Assembly: GCF_000003815.2 (NCBI RefSeq) | Contig: NC_049982.1 | Location: forward strand, 5,361,105-5,425,104 | Length of the DNA: 64,000 nucleotides | DNA from: Branchiostoma floridae | Lineage: Eukaryota; Chordata; Leptocardii; Amphioxiformes; Branchiostomatidae | Direction of reading: 5' to 3' | Part shown: in pieces, positions 34,601 to 47,629 of the stretch | Layout: every line of letters starts with the position of its first letter | Position numbering within the stretch: the stretch's first letter is position 1 | The notes under the pieces: model-generated | Seen by the model: the letters and a program-made list of their open reading frames with translations, nothing else | Database searches by the model: none | Told to the model about the DNA's origin: nothing | Made by a program: the position numbers and the translations under genes

Positions 34601-37600
34601 CTACTGAACTCGGCACAAAAAGTTTGGAATATAAACTTTGGTATATCATATTTCCGTTATTTCTGCATAATTTCAATGTATTACATATCAATAGAAAGCT
34701 TGTGTAATTTTCTTTCCTTTGGTATCAAACTTATCACGATTGTAAACACATGAAACGAGCAACATGCCTGCTTACGTGAGTGGGTAACGAAAAAAAAGGC
34801 CAAATTTCCCTGCTTCTGTTCATTACACTCGCTGACAACTATTAAAGCTGATCGTACCTTTCATCGGCAGGCATCAGCGGATGGGATAGAATTTTAAGTA
34901 ACACCATCGCGTCTGGATTAGGTGGATTGGGTACAAAGTTCACCATGTTACACTCTTTCAGTGTTCAAATCGCATTTTACGCCATACCACTGGTCATTTC
35001 AGCAAGTAATATGTGACAGATACATGTCATATTACATATTTCATGCTACATATTTCACACTTACCTCGAAAAAGACGATAGACGACCGCCGAGCAGGTAG
35101 CTATACCTGCCGAGTGCCGACACTGCCTACGAGAAAAGTATCGGTCACGAGGTAACGCGGCGGTTAGTATTAACTTATTAAGTGCAACATTTCTACGGGG
35201 GCACACATGATTTTGGTCTTACAAAATGTATGTTGTGGGCATGAACCAACAATGCAATCGACTTTGTCGTCTTTGGTATCCTTGTTGTTGGACTCTCGCT
35301 AGGCCCACATATAGTTTCTTTGGTCGCCCAGTCAGTGATGCCGGCGACAGTTTAGCAAGGCACTGGCCTGACAACTGCACCAGAGCGCTATTCTAGATCG
35401 GCGGGCATTACGAGCTGATCTGACGAACCTCTAATGCCTACCCCGCGAGAGTGGCAGGCATCCAGTGTGCACGTCTTGTGTGGAGACATCATCAGAAAAA
35501 GCACACTGAAACGTATTGAAACGCATATACATGTAGTTGCGGATTATTCATCATAGATACCCCAAGTTGCCGTATCATCATATATTATGGAAATATCAAT
35601 GAGGTCATATCAAATGCTGTAAAATGGCCGTCGACCAAGGATTCGAAAGAATGTAGCCCATTACCAACAAAAATCGAGTAGCAACTGTTGTATAGTGTTA
35701 ATGATTTTGTTACAAAAATTGAGGCAGTTAAAAACGGACACTGTTCCGAATACTTCTTTTGAAGTATGGCTTCGATTTATCCACATTCGCTGAATTGTTG
35801 GTATAAAAGCTTACTGTAGAGTTGTACCACCTAACGTAATACTCACGCGTTGCAGGGAACCGGCTTACCAAATAAATCATTCTGAAATGTATCATATTGC
35901 ATTCCCTTTGTGTAGTCGAAAAACCTATTTCATCAGAGTTTAGATAATCTGACCATATTCAACATTTATTCATAGTCGTACGTCCTTCTCGTATTACATC
36001 TAGCCAACACAATTAAAATACATGTTCAATGTTTCTACCTTTCTTACAATGGAAACCTCAAAATAATGAATAGATGACCAATAGCTAGAGAAAACTGCAG
36101 CTCATGAAAACTAGCAGTAACCTTATCTTCCATTTGATACATTAGTCTCATGTGGCCTATAATCTTAGCTGTCGGAAAGCGCCTTTACACAAATGTACGT
36201 CGAGATGGGTACCAGTTTTCAATTTCAAAGACGGCGCCTAGTCTGATGCTGGGAAGCTTCACAACGCCACCTTACAGTAACTCCTGCATAGAACAACGGC
36301 ACCGACAAGATAACCTTGACGAAGGTATCAAGAACGAGGGAGCTAACGTTACTTAATGGCTCGTGATGATATTGCCTATGATAATTAGTATATGGTAGGG
36401 AGAAAGTGTTGGATTGCTAGCATGCTGTCGCATCTGTCGACAAATTTAAGAAGGTCGATTACTAGTATATGCAACTCATGTTGACTAGCTTTAGTTGCTG
36501 GTCACTGACAATTTACACGCCTCAACTCAAATGATGTGACTTCGTTAGAGATAAGAGCCGGAGACATAATGATAACGTTATGGAAAATCACAATAACTAG
36601 ATACTCTGATTTAGTATATAGAAGAGTAGATTCATCCCTCAAGCTACAGTGTGCAAGATGTCGGTAGCTTGAGGGATGAATCTATTCTAATATAACTAAC
36701 ATGCATTGGCATAATACCGGTAGTAAGACTTATACCGGTAGATTAAAAATACTGGAACTTAAAGAGATCTACATATGCAACAATAGTTATTTCTGAGCTG
36801 TGAACACTTCAGACATCTAGGTGTCTAATACATCATTTACAAAGCATCGATAACAATGCATTCGAAGACAACAAGTCCAAAAGTTTTCAGTATCTTTTTC
36901 GGGGTAGGCAGCTCGTCGTGGGACGACCACACTGTCACATTCATTGCCAAATTTATAGATCATAATTACACATGCTCACGGCACAAGACGAACATCATTC
37001 AACAACAATCTTGAATTTCTTTTGGTGACCTACAACTCATGTAAAAGTGTGAAGAACCGTTGCATAATAGCCCGGATCTACGACTGAATGGGCAAAATTG
37101 AACGTACGCAGCCATTTTCCCGCCATTTTTATATCTACGCTAGCAGTAAAGTGTTACGTCATAGCGGTTGTGACAGACAAAAGTTAAATGAAAATTCTTG
37201 ACAGTATACGTCCGTTTTCTCATGACATTTTGTATGCTCATGCAGGTTTATGTTTTATGCATTTACTGACAGAAAAGGAAGGAACATCAGATGATGTATA
37301 AATGTACATAGCGGCAGTTAATTGTGTCGTGTTTCCGAGTCCGGCCGGTATTTTTTACCCCCTCCCAACCACGCGCCCGTTCGCCGTGTAATTCCGCGGC
37401 GTGCTACAATTACAATATTACGCTTTTAGCAGGACAAGAGTGGCAGAAACGTTACACAGAAGAAGTGGCAAGGGTAACCTATAACAGCAACATGTAACTG
37501 GAGAAAATGATGCGTTGACAATTTGTCAAATCAGTATGGCTAGAGAAATCGTCGTAAACGTACCGGTATTATGATAATAGATGTTATATATACTAGATAC

Positions 37601-39946
37601 TCTGATTTAGATGTAGTTCGTTGTTTGGACCAGTTGTACGATTGCGCTTGTTTCAATGTTGCAGAAAGACCTATATTTGTTGCTTCCGATCACTGAGAAA
37701 CATTTATACATTACACGGATCATCAGGAGCTGAAGAGGTCAGGGGTCAACTATCTCATCCGGTTGTCACTTTGGAAGATATAACATCCTTGGTCTCATAG
37801 ATCTCAGCCATGAGGCACCATCTTCATCAACAGAGTTTGTTGGCAGGTAGGGTCGATCCGCAGAGGTACGTTGTACCAAGGATATCCTTGACTTTTAATA
37901 CATTTGGACATACTTTGGACAATGATAGAAGATGGGAGGGCTTGAAGAAAACTGCTTTTGCCTCCCTGAGTCGACAGTCCTAGTCCCATAAAATTATTTG
38001 GTCGAGCAGCGCGGCCGGTCAGGTCCAAAATTTATCTATAACGTTACGGTTATACCATGGTTGTATAAACCGTAATAGTGTAATTTCAAACAAGAACCGT
38101 TGAAGAAGACGATTTGTGGATATCATCCGTTCCTAGACTGGATGAGCAGTTTGGGCATCTAAGGCGGGAGATAAGGGGAGGGGGGCAACCTACTTGATGT
38201 GGCCTTGAAAATTTCTGCATCGTTAAAGGGTCTTAAAGAAAGTCTCAATATGTCTTCAATAGCACTAAATATCTAGTTTGTGTTTGGGGCTTTAAAAGTT
38301 CAAGGAGATTGAATATATAACCTTGACAACAGTTATTACCAAATTATTAAGATCAAATGTGTTCCTTTTCCCAAACATATCGAAGGCAAAAATGTGACTC
38401 CTAATTGGTGCAGTATGTAATTATAAGAATGATCATAATATGAGTAAAATGTTTGACATGATAACTTTTGCTCAATGTGTATTGTTGTTGAACATTATGG
38501 TTTTGCTGTATCCCTTGCCTAAATGTAAAGTTAAGTAAATCGTAAAGAGTTCATTGGTGTAAATGTTGATGTTGATGTTGCAACAAATACCCACGGAACA
38601 TGTGGGATGGGGTCATTTATGTTTTCATTTTGTAAATCATGGACAGAAGAAAGTGTAGTTACCCCACTTTCTTTTACTAGTAATAGGTTGTAGTAATACA
38701 GAGAGGTACTAGTAAACTCTTTTCTCAGATGTTTCTTTAAGAGAAAAATATTTTAGTTTATGAGATGCTTTTCTGTGAAGAAAGCATTCTGTGAAGATAA
38801 TCCTTTAATTGTCCTTAAATTGTGTTTTGTTAGTTACTGCATCTGTAGTGCAGAGAAGCCCCATCATGTAGTACAGTATACAGGCACCAGGAGGCACTGC
38901 AAGCTACATTCAGACATAATACAGTCATGCTATTTTGAATTGATCACTATGGAGAAAATGGAGCATTTGTGGTGGGTGAAAGGTTGCATTTAAAACAGTG
39001 GTATCATTATAGTTAGAAGACAGAGCAAACCTTTTTTATGGTGGTCCGTACTTTCATTTATATTTGCAGTGAAAAGGCAAAAACATAACTTAAACCTCCA
39101 CAAACAATTCCCCTTTTACTTTACGATGACATTTTTCCCTCACGGAAGATTTACCTGATGTTACATTTGATATTTCCTATTAAAGTCTTTCATATCTGAA
39201 TGATCAAGGTATATTGTAAGCCTGGTGAAGAGTATGACAGGGCGATCGTGTACTGATTACTTACAATTAAAAAAAAATATTTCTGTCAACCATGAACAAG
39301 CAGCCAAGGTCAGGTGATTGTAACTACTTGCAAAGGATGTAGGGATGTGGAAATTTTTTATGACGTGATGTTTATCATGCAACAGGTGATTCATGCTGAA
39401 GTCCACCTTGTGTTATGTTGACTTTGCCATGTCAGCATCTCTGGCTCAAGTTTTATATCAGCAACCCAGTCTGCAAATCTCGTTCACATGACATGCTTGG
39501 GAGGTTATCACGTAGTGGATCTGAAAGTCTATAGGCGTAGCGCTAAGTCTATTGAACTTATGGCTCGTGCGTCATCGTTGCTATGCAAAGCTATTTGAAT
39601 TGGGTAGTTTTGGCGAAAACAAGTCCCATTGTTATCCGAAGTGCAAACACACATCATATGACTCATGCTGAGGTATGCAAGGTGATTGAATTTGTCCTCC
39701 AACAAGTTGATACATGTACCTGTTCCAGAACAAAAGTTCACTGGGTACACAAAGAGGGTACTGAAACCATCCCAGAATTCATTGCAGTATACATCCCACA
39801 GTTTTGCACATCCCAGATGTCTGACTGTGAGTGTGAGAAACAAGCATAAGGTCTTGACAAATGTCTTGTTGCCTTTGAAAATGCAACAACATAATCTGTA
39901 CATGTTCTTTAATTGACAAGTTGAACAGACTCAAGTGGTCCATGAG
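34601..39946. other. Long intergenic stretch without recognisable genes
   Basis: No open frame with a domain or splice context was found on either strand. It holds a perfect hairpin (36627-36684) and a 19-bp direct repeat, 'actagatactctgatttag', at about 36596 and 37592. Promoter elements of the fusion gene may lie just above 34600 but none is distinctive. Confidence 0.5.
36627..36684. repeat. Perfect 21-bp hairpin with 16-nt loop
   Basis: 36627-36647 is exactly complementary to 36664-36684. The flanks continue as an imperfect stem (agtatatagaa / ttctaatataact), giving about 85 nt in total. It could be a tiny MITE or a small-RNA precursor-like fold. Confidence 0.8.
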
Positions 39947-40276
39947 CAGGCTTTTAGCTAGGATTTTATCATAGCGTGTCCAAATTTCTTGCCGCTCGGC
40001 GAGTGCTGCAGGTGCGAGTATTGTGGGGGTCTGGAGACAATGTCACTCGGAAAATTTTTTAACTCTCTGAAACACCATTTCCCACATTTTGAGGTGCAAA
40101 TTTGGGGGAATGAAGCAAATTTACTGTCAGACAGGCCACATGTGACCTGTAGCATCCCTGAATTTCATGCTTGTCAGAGGATGTGCTCTCCAGTGTACTA
40201 GTAAGGGCGTACAATTTGAGTTATTTTTCTAGCAGGCTGTATATTGTACGCCTGCCTATAGCTAGCTAAAAGCCTG
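39947..40276. mobile_element. hAT-like MITE (330 bp)
   Basis: Ends CAGGCTTTTAGCTAGG (left) and CTAGCTAAAAGCCTG (right) are inverted. Flanks are 'tccatgag' and 'tccatcga', a near-match 8-bp duplication. Same family as 48681-49034. Confidence 0.65.
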
Positions 40277-40342
40277 TCCATCGAGGATGTTTGATTTTTG
40301 TGGAAGTTTTGTACCGTAAAACTTTTAAAGTTGATTGATAAA

Positions 40343-40766
40343 CACTGGTGGACCATTAATGCAAATACGACAGCAAAAGCGGTGCCCAAACTTCACCAAC
40401 CTGCAGTGTTTATCTGAAAATACTAAAATTGATTTATGATATTATAAGTTGTGCGTTCAGAAAACCCCAAATCCACCAGTGTGTGAGTGACCAACTAGTA
40501 CCCATGGGAAGGTAAAGAAGATGATATTTGTTGACAATTATTACCAAAACAATGTCAAATATCACCTTTACTTTCACATACTAGGTGCATTTTGGTGCAT
40601 TGGGGTATCATTAGACTAATATCATCAGTCGATAGTGTAATTTCAGAAAATACTGCATTTCGGTGCAGTTCGGGCAGCATTTTTGCTGTTAATACTTGCA
40701 TGAAATATTTGCATCATCTGACCTACTTGATTATGATGATATTTGAATCAATGGTCCACCAGTTTT
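40343..40766. mobile_element. Possible TIR element (about 420 bp)
   Basis: 'actggtggaccatt' near 40344 and its inverse near 40749 bound a stretch with no coding sequence. Confidence 0.4.
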
Positions 40767-41807
40767 TATTTCACAATTTAAGAAGGTGTACATACACAAA
40801 AGATACAAAAATCAGACATTCGCATGGTCTGCTGACAATTCAAGAAAATGAAAATAACTGAATTTATATTGCAGTTGTTGCATTTTCAAAGGCAACATGA
40901 CAAGTCTGTATGTTTGTGTATCACAGTCTGCCATCTGTTGTAATACCTGTGTGAAAATTTGCCTGTCCGGGACTAGTCCGGATTATAAAGATGAAAATGT
41001 CTATTTTCTCATCACCAGTCGATCTGCCACATTTCCCCATCTCTCATGCAGGGCAATGGTTGTACTTTAATACACAGGAGTCACCTGAGACTCATTTCTG
41101 ATTCAGGCGTCACTTATGGTACTTACTTGCAATGGACAAAACTTTTTTCATCCTCAGCTGCTGAGTCGTCATTTCAATATTTGCCTTTGGGATCATGTGG
41201 TAATGTTCATATGATTTTTATGCCGGCCATTCCCTTCTGTTGTGGACCAGCTTTATTGAATGATTCATGAGATGAGTCAACATTTCGCTGTTCTCATGTA
41301 CCTTGTTATTGACTCTGCCCCTTGCTGTAATCACCGACAGCTTCTCTAGCTCTGTACTTAGACCAATCTGGAGTGCAAAAGTTCATTGTAACAAAGTCCA
41401 AGCCTTAACATGTGCAGTAAAAACTTCTTAATAGCTAACTCATCAAGTAATATTTGTTGCTACCACTAGCTTTGTAAAATGGTTTTGCAGACAGTCAGGT
41501 AAAAAATGAAATAAATGTTTTTACCTTGTGAAAAAAAATTATGTATGCACCTGTTAAGTTTCAGACATCTCATTTCAACCAAGTAAAACTGTTACATTTA
41601 AAAAAAATATTTAATGGAAAACCTAAAATTTTTTATGCTCTGCGGCTCAGTTTTTAGCCTTTTAGTTTTAAATTGATGAACATTGCATTTGCCATGGGTT
41701 TTGCCACTAGCATGTTGACAGGGATGAGCTAGGTGGATATAAGTAGGGTACATACACACCAGTGACCCATCATTTTGTGTTCTTGAATAGCTGCATACAT
41801 TACTCTC

Positions 41808-41990
41808 CAAGCAGAGGTTTGGCTTCTCTTTTTTTACTTCTTTTAGGCATTTTTGTCTGGCTTTCTCTTTTTTTTACTGTTTTCTTCATGTCCGCCAGCC
41901 AAACGACTGGCAAACATTAGGAAAAAAAACATATAAAGCTTAACAAAAATGCCTAAAACACATCAAGAAACAGAACCGAACCTCTGCTTG
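41808..41990. mobile_element. MITE with long TIRs (about 183 bp)
   Basis: The left 50 bp (ccaagcagaggtttggc...aggcatttttgt) are inverted at about 41944-41990 with roughly 80% identity by eye. The short interior has no coding capacity. Confidence 0.65.
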
Positions 41991-42540
41991 TAGAGATAAG
42001 TACACAACACAATGCAACATAACTGATTAAACATCCAGTGGCACAGTATGTTCTACAGAGAGCACAGTCAGGGTTGCATACAATAAAACAGCCAACAGAT
42101 GTTTAGCAGTTTGATGACTTTATTGATCATGCACAAATAATGCTGTGGAACAGACTGGTAATATGAGTTTTGAAAAGCAGTTAACAACACAATTTTCAGT
42201 GAATATCCATCATCATCACCTATTAAACCATTTGCAATTTATTTCTTTGCATGTAGAAAAAACATTTAAGACTTTTTACATTAGTAAAGAAAATGCAAGC
42301 GAGAATGGCCCCCCCTTTAGACTTTTTATCTTATCAGCTAACGTATGGCTAACAATCAACCTTCTTGACCATTTAGATTTCATAATGAATGCAACTTTTG
42401 TGGGGGACCAAATTTTTTTAATTGCAAGCTCGTATCAGTTTTAGGGGTCCAGAGAATATCATCCATATGATTGAATCAGTATGGCCTCAGACTATATTAT
42501 TGTTGTGATAGTTTAACTGACAAATCTGAGAACTAACATA

Positions 42541-44346
42541 TTAAATTGGCATGGACTTAGCTAGAAAATAAACAACAATGGCAGGCCACAAAACAAAAAG
42601 AATAATACAGAAGATGAAGAGAATACATGAACAAATTGATACGTCTTTGACCTTACGTGTCAGGGAATAACAGTAATGTCCAAATTGTCTAATCCCTCTA
42701 TTTTGGAACATGGGGCCTTCATTTTCCAGCAATGGTCTGTTTTCAGATGTATCACTGCTTGAATCAAGCTGCTGGTTAGTGTCATCTTTGCTTTGAGTTT
42801 TGTTTATCATGCTATCAGCCAACATGATAAGTTGAATCTGTTGCATTCTCCTCTTTGTCTCATCCTTTGTTATATTGTCAAAGAAAACATAGCGCTCACC
42901 ACAATTTTGTACAATGTCAGTGAGTTCTTTGGGTGCAGATGTTAGATAGTCATTCTCGTTGCATGGTAGTTTGTCCTTACCTGTGAACAAAACAATAGAC
43001 CAGTTCCAGACATCTGTCAACATGTCATGGATCCTATCAGCCATTACCACATCTCCTCTTGTAATCCTACCAAGACTTACAATCATAATTAGAATATAGG
43101 TGGCACAGATTTTCTTAATGTCTTCAATCTCTGTTAGGAGTCTTTTTTCTTCTTCAACACAGTTCTGTGTTAAAGGTGGTGTGTCTACAACTGTTATCTT
43201 GCGACCTCCCATGTGTGATTCTCGACGAACATAGTCCTGTGTTTCTGATGACATTCTATCTGAAACTGAGAACACATTCTGACCGATGATGCTGTTGCCT
43301 GTATGGCTTTTCCCTACTCCAGTGTTTCCCAAAAGTACGACACAGAGGTCTTCTCCTGGTGGGATGTGGCAACAAGGAGACAGGTTTGAGGCTGTGTATC
43401 TCCTTCCACTTTCCTTGGACAATTCTTGAATGAGGCTCAGAAAAAGTTTTAACTGTTCACTTGCAGCTGGTTCTTTGCCATTCAGCTTGTCATCCATGGC
43501 AATAATCTTCTCATGAAACCTACAATAAGAAGATGTGTCTTTCATTTCTTTCTGATCAGAATCTGTTTGTTCATTATGGAATCCTGATGGAGCTTGCTGC
43601 TGGTTACTAGAATTAGACAGTTCATCAACTGCTGCCTGGCTGACTCCAGCCTCATTGATAATGTGTTTCATGCAAGTTATTCTGTATTGCGCATTTGCCT
43701 TGTCAGCAATTTTCTTCATGTTTTCTGGTAGTCCCTCGATGAACTCTGGGATGTCCTTCTGCTGAGCATGAGTGACCAGGATGACAAGATGATCGTACAG
43801 TCCATCACCAAACAGCCTGTGGAGGGACTGGAACACTTGGACCTCCTTGTCTTCATTCCTCTCAGAGTCGTTGTAGTCCCAAACCAGACAGATGGCATCA
43901 AAGCCCTCAGGAACCATCTTCACGGCTCGAACCAGCTCCTCAAACTCAGACTCTGTCATCTCCTGGGAGACTCCGGGGGTGTCGACTACTGTCACCTTCC
44001 TACTGACTCCATCAACCTCATGGCTGCTACTGCTGAGGCTTGCCTTCTGTGTCCCTCCTTTCCTGGTGACTCTGAAGGCCTCCTGTCCCAGGATGGTGTT
44101 GCCTGTGTGGCTCTTGCCGTTACCCTTACAACCCACAAGTAGCACATTTAGGTCTTGCAATTGATTGTGTGTCAGTTTGTCCAATGTGACTAGATCTTCT
44201 GTTTCAGTCAGGTTGTCAACAGATACTGATACATCAGCCATTTCCACATTTACATGTAAGCTTGTAGGAAAGTCAACGCTAGTTGAAGTATTGCTTCCAT
44301 TCCTTTTTCTAACATTGCTGTCTCTTTGATTTCTACCCCCAAACAT
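42541..44346 (-). CDS. Membrane-anchored dual AIG1/GIMAP-like GTPase (601 aa)
   Basis: A single open exon with ATG at 44346; an acceptor-like site (gattgttgcag) lies just upstream on minus, so a 5' UTR exon is likely. First AIG1 domain: P-loop GCKGNGKS at 72-79, DTPGV at 122-126. A Ser/Gln-rich linker of about 130 residues follows (about 200-320). Second domain: P-loop GNTGVGKS at 330-337, with G3 altered to DTPP (378-381). The C-terminus carries one strong hydrophobic segment at about 571-596, then KSMPI, which would tail-anchor the protein as in several vertebrate GIMAPs. The first G domain is almost identical in DNA to those at 28.0, 54.0 and 63.8 kb; the second is diverged. Confidence 0.9.
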   Translation of the reverse strand: MFGGRNQRDSNVRKRNGSNTSTSVDFPTSLHVNVEMADVSVSVDNLTETEDLVTLDKLTHNQLQDLNVLLVGCKGNGKSHTGNTILGQEAFRVTRKGGTQKASLSSSSHEVDGVSRKVTVVDTPGVSQEMTESEFEELVRAVKMVPEGFDAICLVWDYNDSERNEDKEVQVFQSLHRLFGDGLYDHLVILVTHAQQKDIPEFIEGLPENMKKIADKANAQYRITCMKHIINEAGVSQAAVDELSNSSNQQQAPSGFHNEQTDSDQKEMKDTSSYCRFHEKIIAMDDKLNGKEPAASEQLKLFLSLIQELSKESGRRYTASNLSPCCHIPPGEDLCVVLLGNTGVGKSHTGNSIIGQNVFSVSDRMSSETQDYVRRESHMGGRKITVVDTPPLTQNCVEEEKRLLTEIEDIKKICATYILIMIVSLGRITRGDVVMADRIHDMLTDVWNWSIVLFTGKDKLPCNENDYLTSAPKELTDIVQNCGERYVFFDNITKDETKRRMQQIQLIMLADSMINKTQSKDDTNQQLDSSSDTSENRPLLENEGPMFQNRGIRQFGHYCYSLTRKVKDVSICSCILFIFCIILFVLWPAIVVYFLAKSMPI

Positions 44347-45011
44347 TGATATTACTAAGCTGCAACAATCGTTGTCACAAGGAACTTTGCATTATCTTGA
44401 GAGATCTGTGCTTATTTGAGAGCATTTAGAGGTGCCCTTCTTGGATGTTTCACATTGACTGAAGTGTCCAACAGATGTATTTTGTTGTCAACAGTTTCCT
44501 GTCATGAGAGAAAAGAATGAAATCTTAGTGGAAATCAAATTAGTTAATGCCTGTTTAGCTTTAAGGCTATTTTTGTTTTGACATTCAGTACATGAGAGTA
44601 ATCTGATGAATAGAAGTACTGAACCAGAGGTGACCTAGAATGATTAGATACATGTAACTTTCAGTACTTATTTTTGGAAATAAACATGCTAGTAAAAAAG
44701 TTATTATGTCACATTTAGTTAGTATGTTTCATTACTCATGATCACTAGTGGGAGGTTCCATGCACTAACTGCATGGCCCTGTATAGCTACCCTGAGAGAA
44801 TATTGATCTTAATGGTCCAAAAGTCCTGACAATTGGCGATCAAATTATGATTCCCTGGTGAAGCACACACTTACATTGAGTGGGTATAATTCACACAAAA
44901 AATTATGGACTAATGAAAGTTCAGGATGAATTTTATTATAATTGTGATCATATCATAGAAAGTGAATTATGTGGTTAGAATATATGCAGTATAAGGAGGT
45001 TCAGAGCAATT
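44347..45011. other. Upstream region of the anchored AIG1 gene
   Basis: AT-rich. It probably holds the 5' UTR exon and promoter, but I cannot place them. Confidence 0.35.
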
Positions 45012-45846
45012 ATCAGAGGCGGCGGCAGCAAATTTCGTTTGGGGGGGGGCAAACTTTTCCTGACAGAAATTTGGGACACATGTAGCGCCGGAGGCGCGAC
45101 CATCCTAGGGGGGTCCGGGGATATGCTCCCCCGGGAAAATTTGAAATCTTAACCCTCTAAAACGCCATTTCCTGTGTTTTGACGGGCAAATTTTTGCTGA
45201 CAGACTAAGCTAACTTTGATGACAATTCTGTCAGAAAGACACATGATTTTAGCGAGGGCGATACCCCAAAGTATTTCACAATTTTGAGTACCGAAGGTGC
45301 AAGCTGTCGCAAGTTTGGTCTGGGGAAATCTTGAAACCTGCACCCTCTGAAACGCCATTTTCTCTATTTTGAGGGACAAATTTTGCTGAGGGACTATGCT
45401 AAATCTAATGCCATTTTTGTCAAAGAAAGAGATGTTTGAGGGCGATGACCCACGCCTCAACAAATTTTCACCATGTCGTCGTTTGATAGTCATCGCTAGG
45501 GAGGTCCGGAGAAAATGTTGAAATCTTGACCGCCTGACACGTCCTGCATTTAAGGGCCACATTCTACTTTTAAACTAAGCTAAGTAAGATAGTAAAATTT
45601 CTATTAGTTTAAAAGGTTTGTGAGAGCGACGTTCCTGCCACATATTGTCCTGCGCCGACATGGCCGAAGACGCGAGCCGTCACGAGGGAACTTTGGCAAA
45701 ATTTTGAATTCGGGACTCTCTGAAAGTCATTTCTTGCGTTTTCAGGCGTAAATTTTGCCGTTAGACTAGCTTGATTTAATGAAATTTCTATCACCAAAAA
45801 AAACACACAAGGTTTCACCCCCCCCAACATATTTTCCGCCACTGAT
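45012..45846. mobile_element. Non-autonomous TIR transposon with four internal subrepeats
   Basis: Ends 'atcagaggcggcggc...tggggggggg' (left) and its degenerate inverse 'ccccccccaacatattttccgccactgat' pair as TIRs. Inside, a module of about 190 bp ('ccctctgaaacgccatttc... gctgacagactaagctaa') occurs four times with decay, from about 45146, 45329, 45510 and 45715. Open frames here cross module boundaries and look spurious. Confidence 0.65.
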
Positions 45847-47629
45847 TATACAATCATTATGTAATTCAATTAATTACTAATGGGAGTCTGTGCTATCATA
45901 AACTCCTTGGTGTTATAATACAAGCTAGCTGACAATTTCAGAAAACAGACAAGCCAGTTAAATAGCCCCCAGGGAAATACAATAGAATGCTGAGTATGGC
46001 CAACTTAACACATTTTGAAGTAGCATAGCTAATGGGTAGTTATTTATTTACTTCAAGTTGGTAAGATAAAAGCGTGCCCTTTTTAAAAAAATTGAATTTG
46101 TAAAATTTATAAACTACAAAAAAGTAAAATGTTAATAGTATGCATTCTCACACCTGGTAAAACCTTAATCTGGGTCTGAAATACAGGAGGTCTGCAAGAA
46201 AATTACACTGGATTGGCATATGTGTTGTCATCACACAGACTATTGTTGATGTACCTTGCCAGTGGTCTACCAGAAACAGGCTAGGGTCATTTTTGTCCTA
46301 GACCAAGTTTGCAGATAACTCACTACATCTTGAATAACAACTTTTAGCTGTATTTATCTAACCTGGCACTTGACTAGTTTGAAGTGAAGGTAAGATGAGG
46401 AGACTCATGGCAATTGTGCACATTTTGAATAAAGATTGGCTTGGTTGATTTTAGTATAGAGGTATATCTTTTTGATAAAACATTATAATAAGAAAAGATG
46501 GAATTGATTGCAATAGCTGTTTAGAATAACTTTATGAATGACATACATGTCATGAAATTCTAGCTTTGCCAGTCTGAGAACATTTTCAGTGGAATTGCAC
46601 TTCAAGTCTGAGTACCATTCGGCTAGTATAGTTTGCTGGATACGTAGTTATATTACACACCTTATATTATCGCTTCTCTGCTATTTCGTCTGGGAATCTA
46701 TGTCTGCTCCCTCGCCATGATGACCAAGCACCCTCATACTAATTTTTTGTAGAAAAACCCCTTTAATATCATAAAGTGTCACAACACAAAGATCTGTTTA
46801 CTATTAGTAAGTACTTTGTTTGGTGCGGTAAAGGATGTATTATAATTGTATGGTGAAGACTTCTGGAGGAACTTACGGGTCCAGGACCTGCATGTACATG
46901 TAGCAGCTTTTCATGAACCATTTTGTGGCCAATATCCAAAAAACATCAGCAGAAAAACAGGAACTTTAAGAAAGAAAATGACTATTTCTTGTCTTGCTTT
47001 TTGTAAGCCTGACATATTAAGCAAAACTAGTTCTACTGCTGCAGCATTGTATATAATAGATCTCTGTGTCTGTCACTTTCCTAGGAAGCTCTATTAAAGT
47101 ACAATACAAAAGAATGATTGTACTTACTGTTTCATGCATTTGGATATGAGCCTTACAAGTTGCCTGCTTGATGCCTGTGTGTTAATGAAGCTCAGTCTCA
47201 TGCCCCTTGTGCCCTCTAATGTGTATTCTGTCTCATTGTTTACCATCAAACAGAATAGTGCTGTTAAACTTTAACTTTAAGGGCCAGTAGATTAATGTAG
47301 ACAGCTGTTACAGTAATAGTACAGTTACAGTCATAGGACTCCAGGAAGAATAGTGATACTACATTTAGTATCACTAATGGAGATCCAAATAAAACAAACA
47401 AACAAACAATAGCTGTTACTGTAATTTCAATCTAGAAATTATTGCAGCCTTTACAAGATCCTGATTATATTCATTGCTATAGGATTTTATGCATTTTCAG
47501 TACTGTTGTAGCATGCTTGAAGTACCAGATTTTGTCTCTTGAATTTCAGAATTGAACCTTTTTTTTCTTATTTTTTTCCAAATATTGTTAATTTTGAAAA
47601 CAAAAAGCTCAATTGTCTCATTGCAAGCT
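45847..47629. other. Intergenic, no gene seen
   Basis: AT-rich DNA with short (AAAC)n near 47395. No domain-bearing frame. Confidence 0.5.

Noticed and set aside
39529-39903. 124-codon minus frame
   Set aside because: Cysteine-scattered sequence with no domain, start context or splice partner; chance frame.
43768-44142. 124-codon plus-strand frame opposite the AIG1 gene
   Set aside because: It mirrors the first G domain; the same antisense frame appears at 27.8 and 53.8 kb because the DNA there is near-identical.
45149-45842. Minus frames of 137 and 77 codons
   Set aside because: They lie inside a TIR element and cross its repeated modules; no transposase motif.
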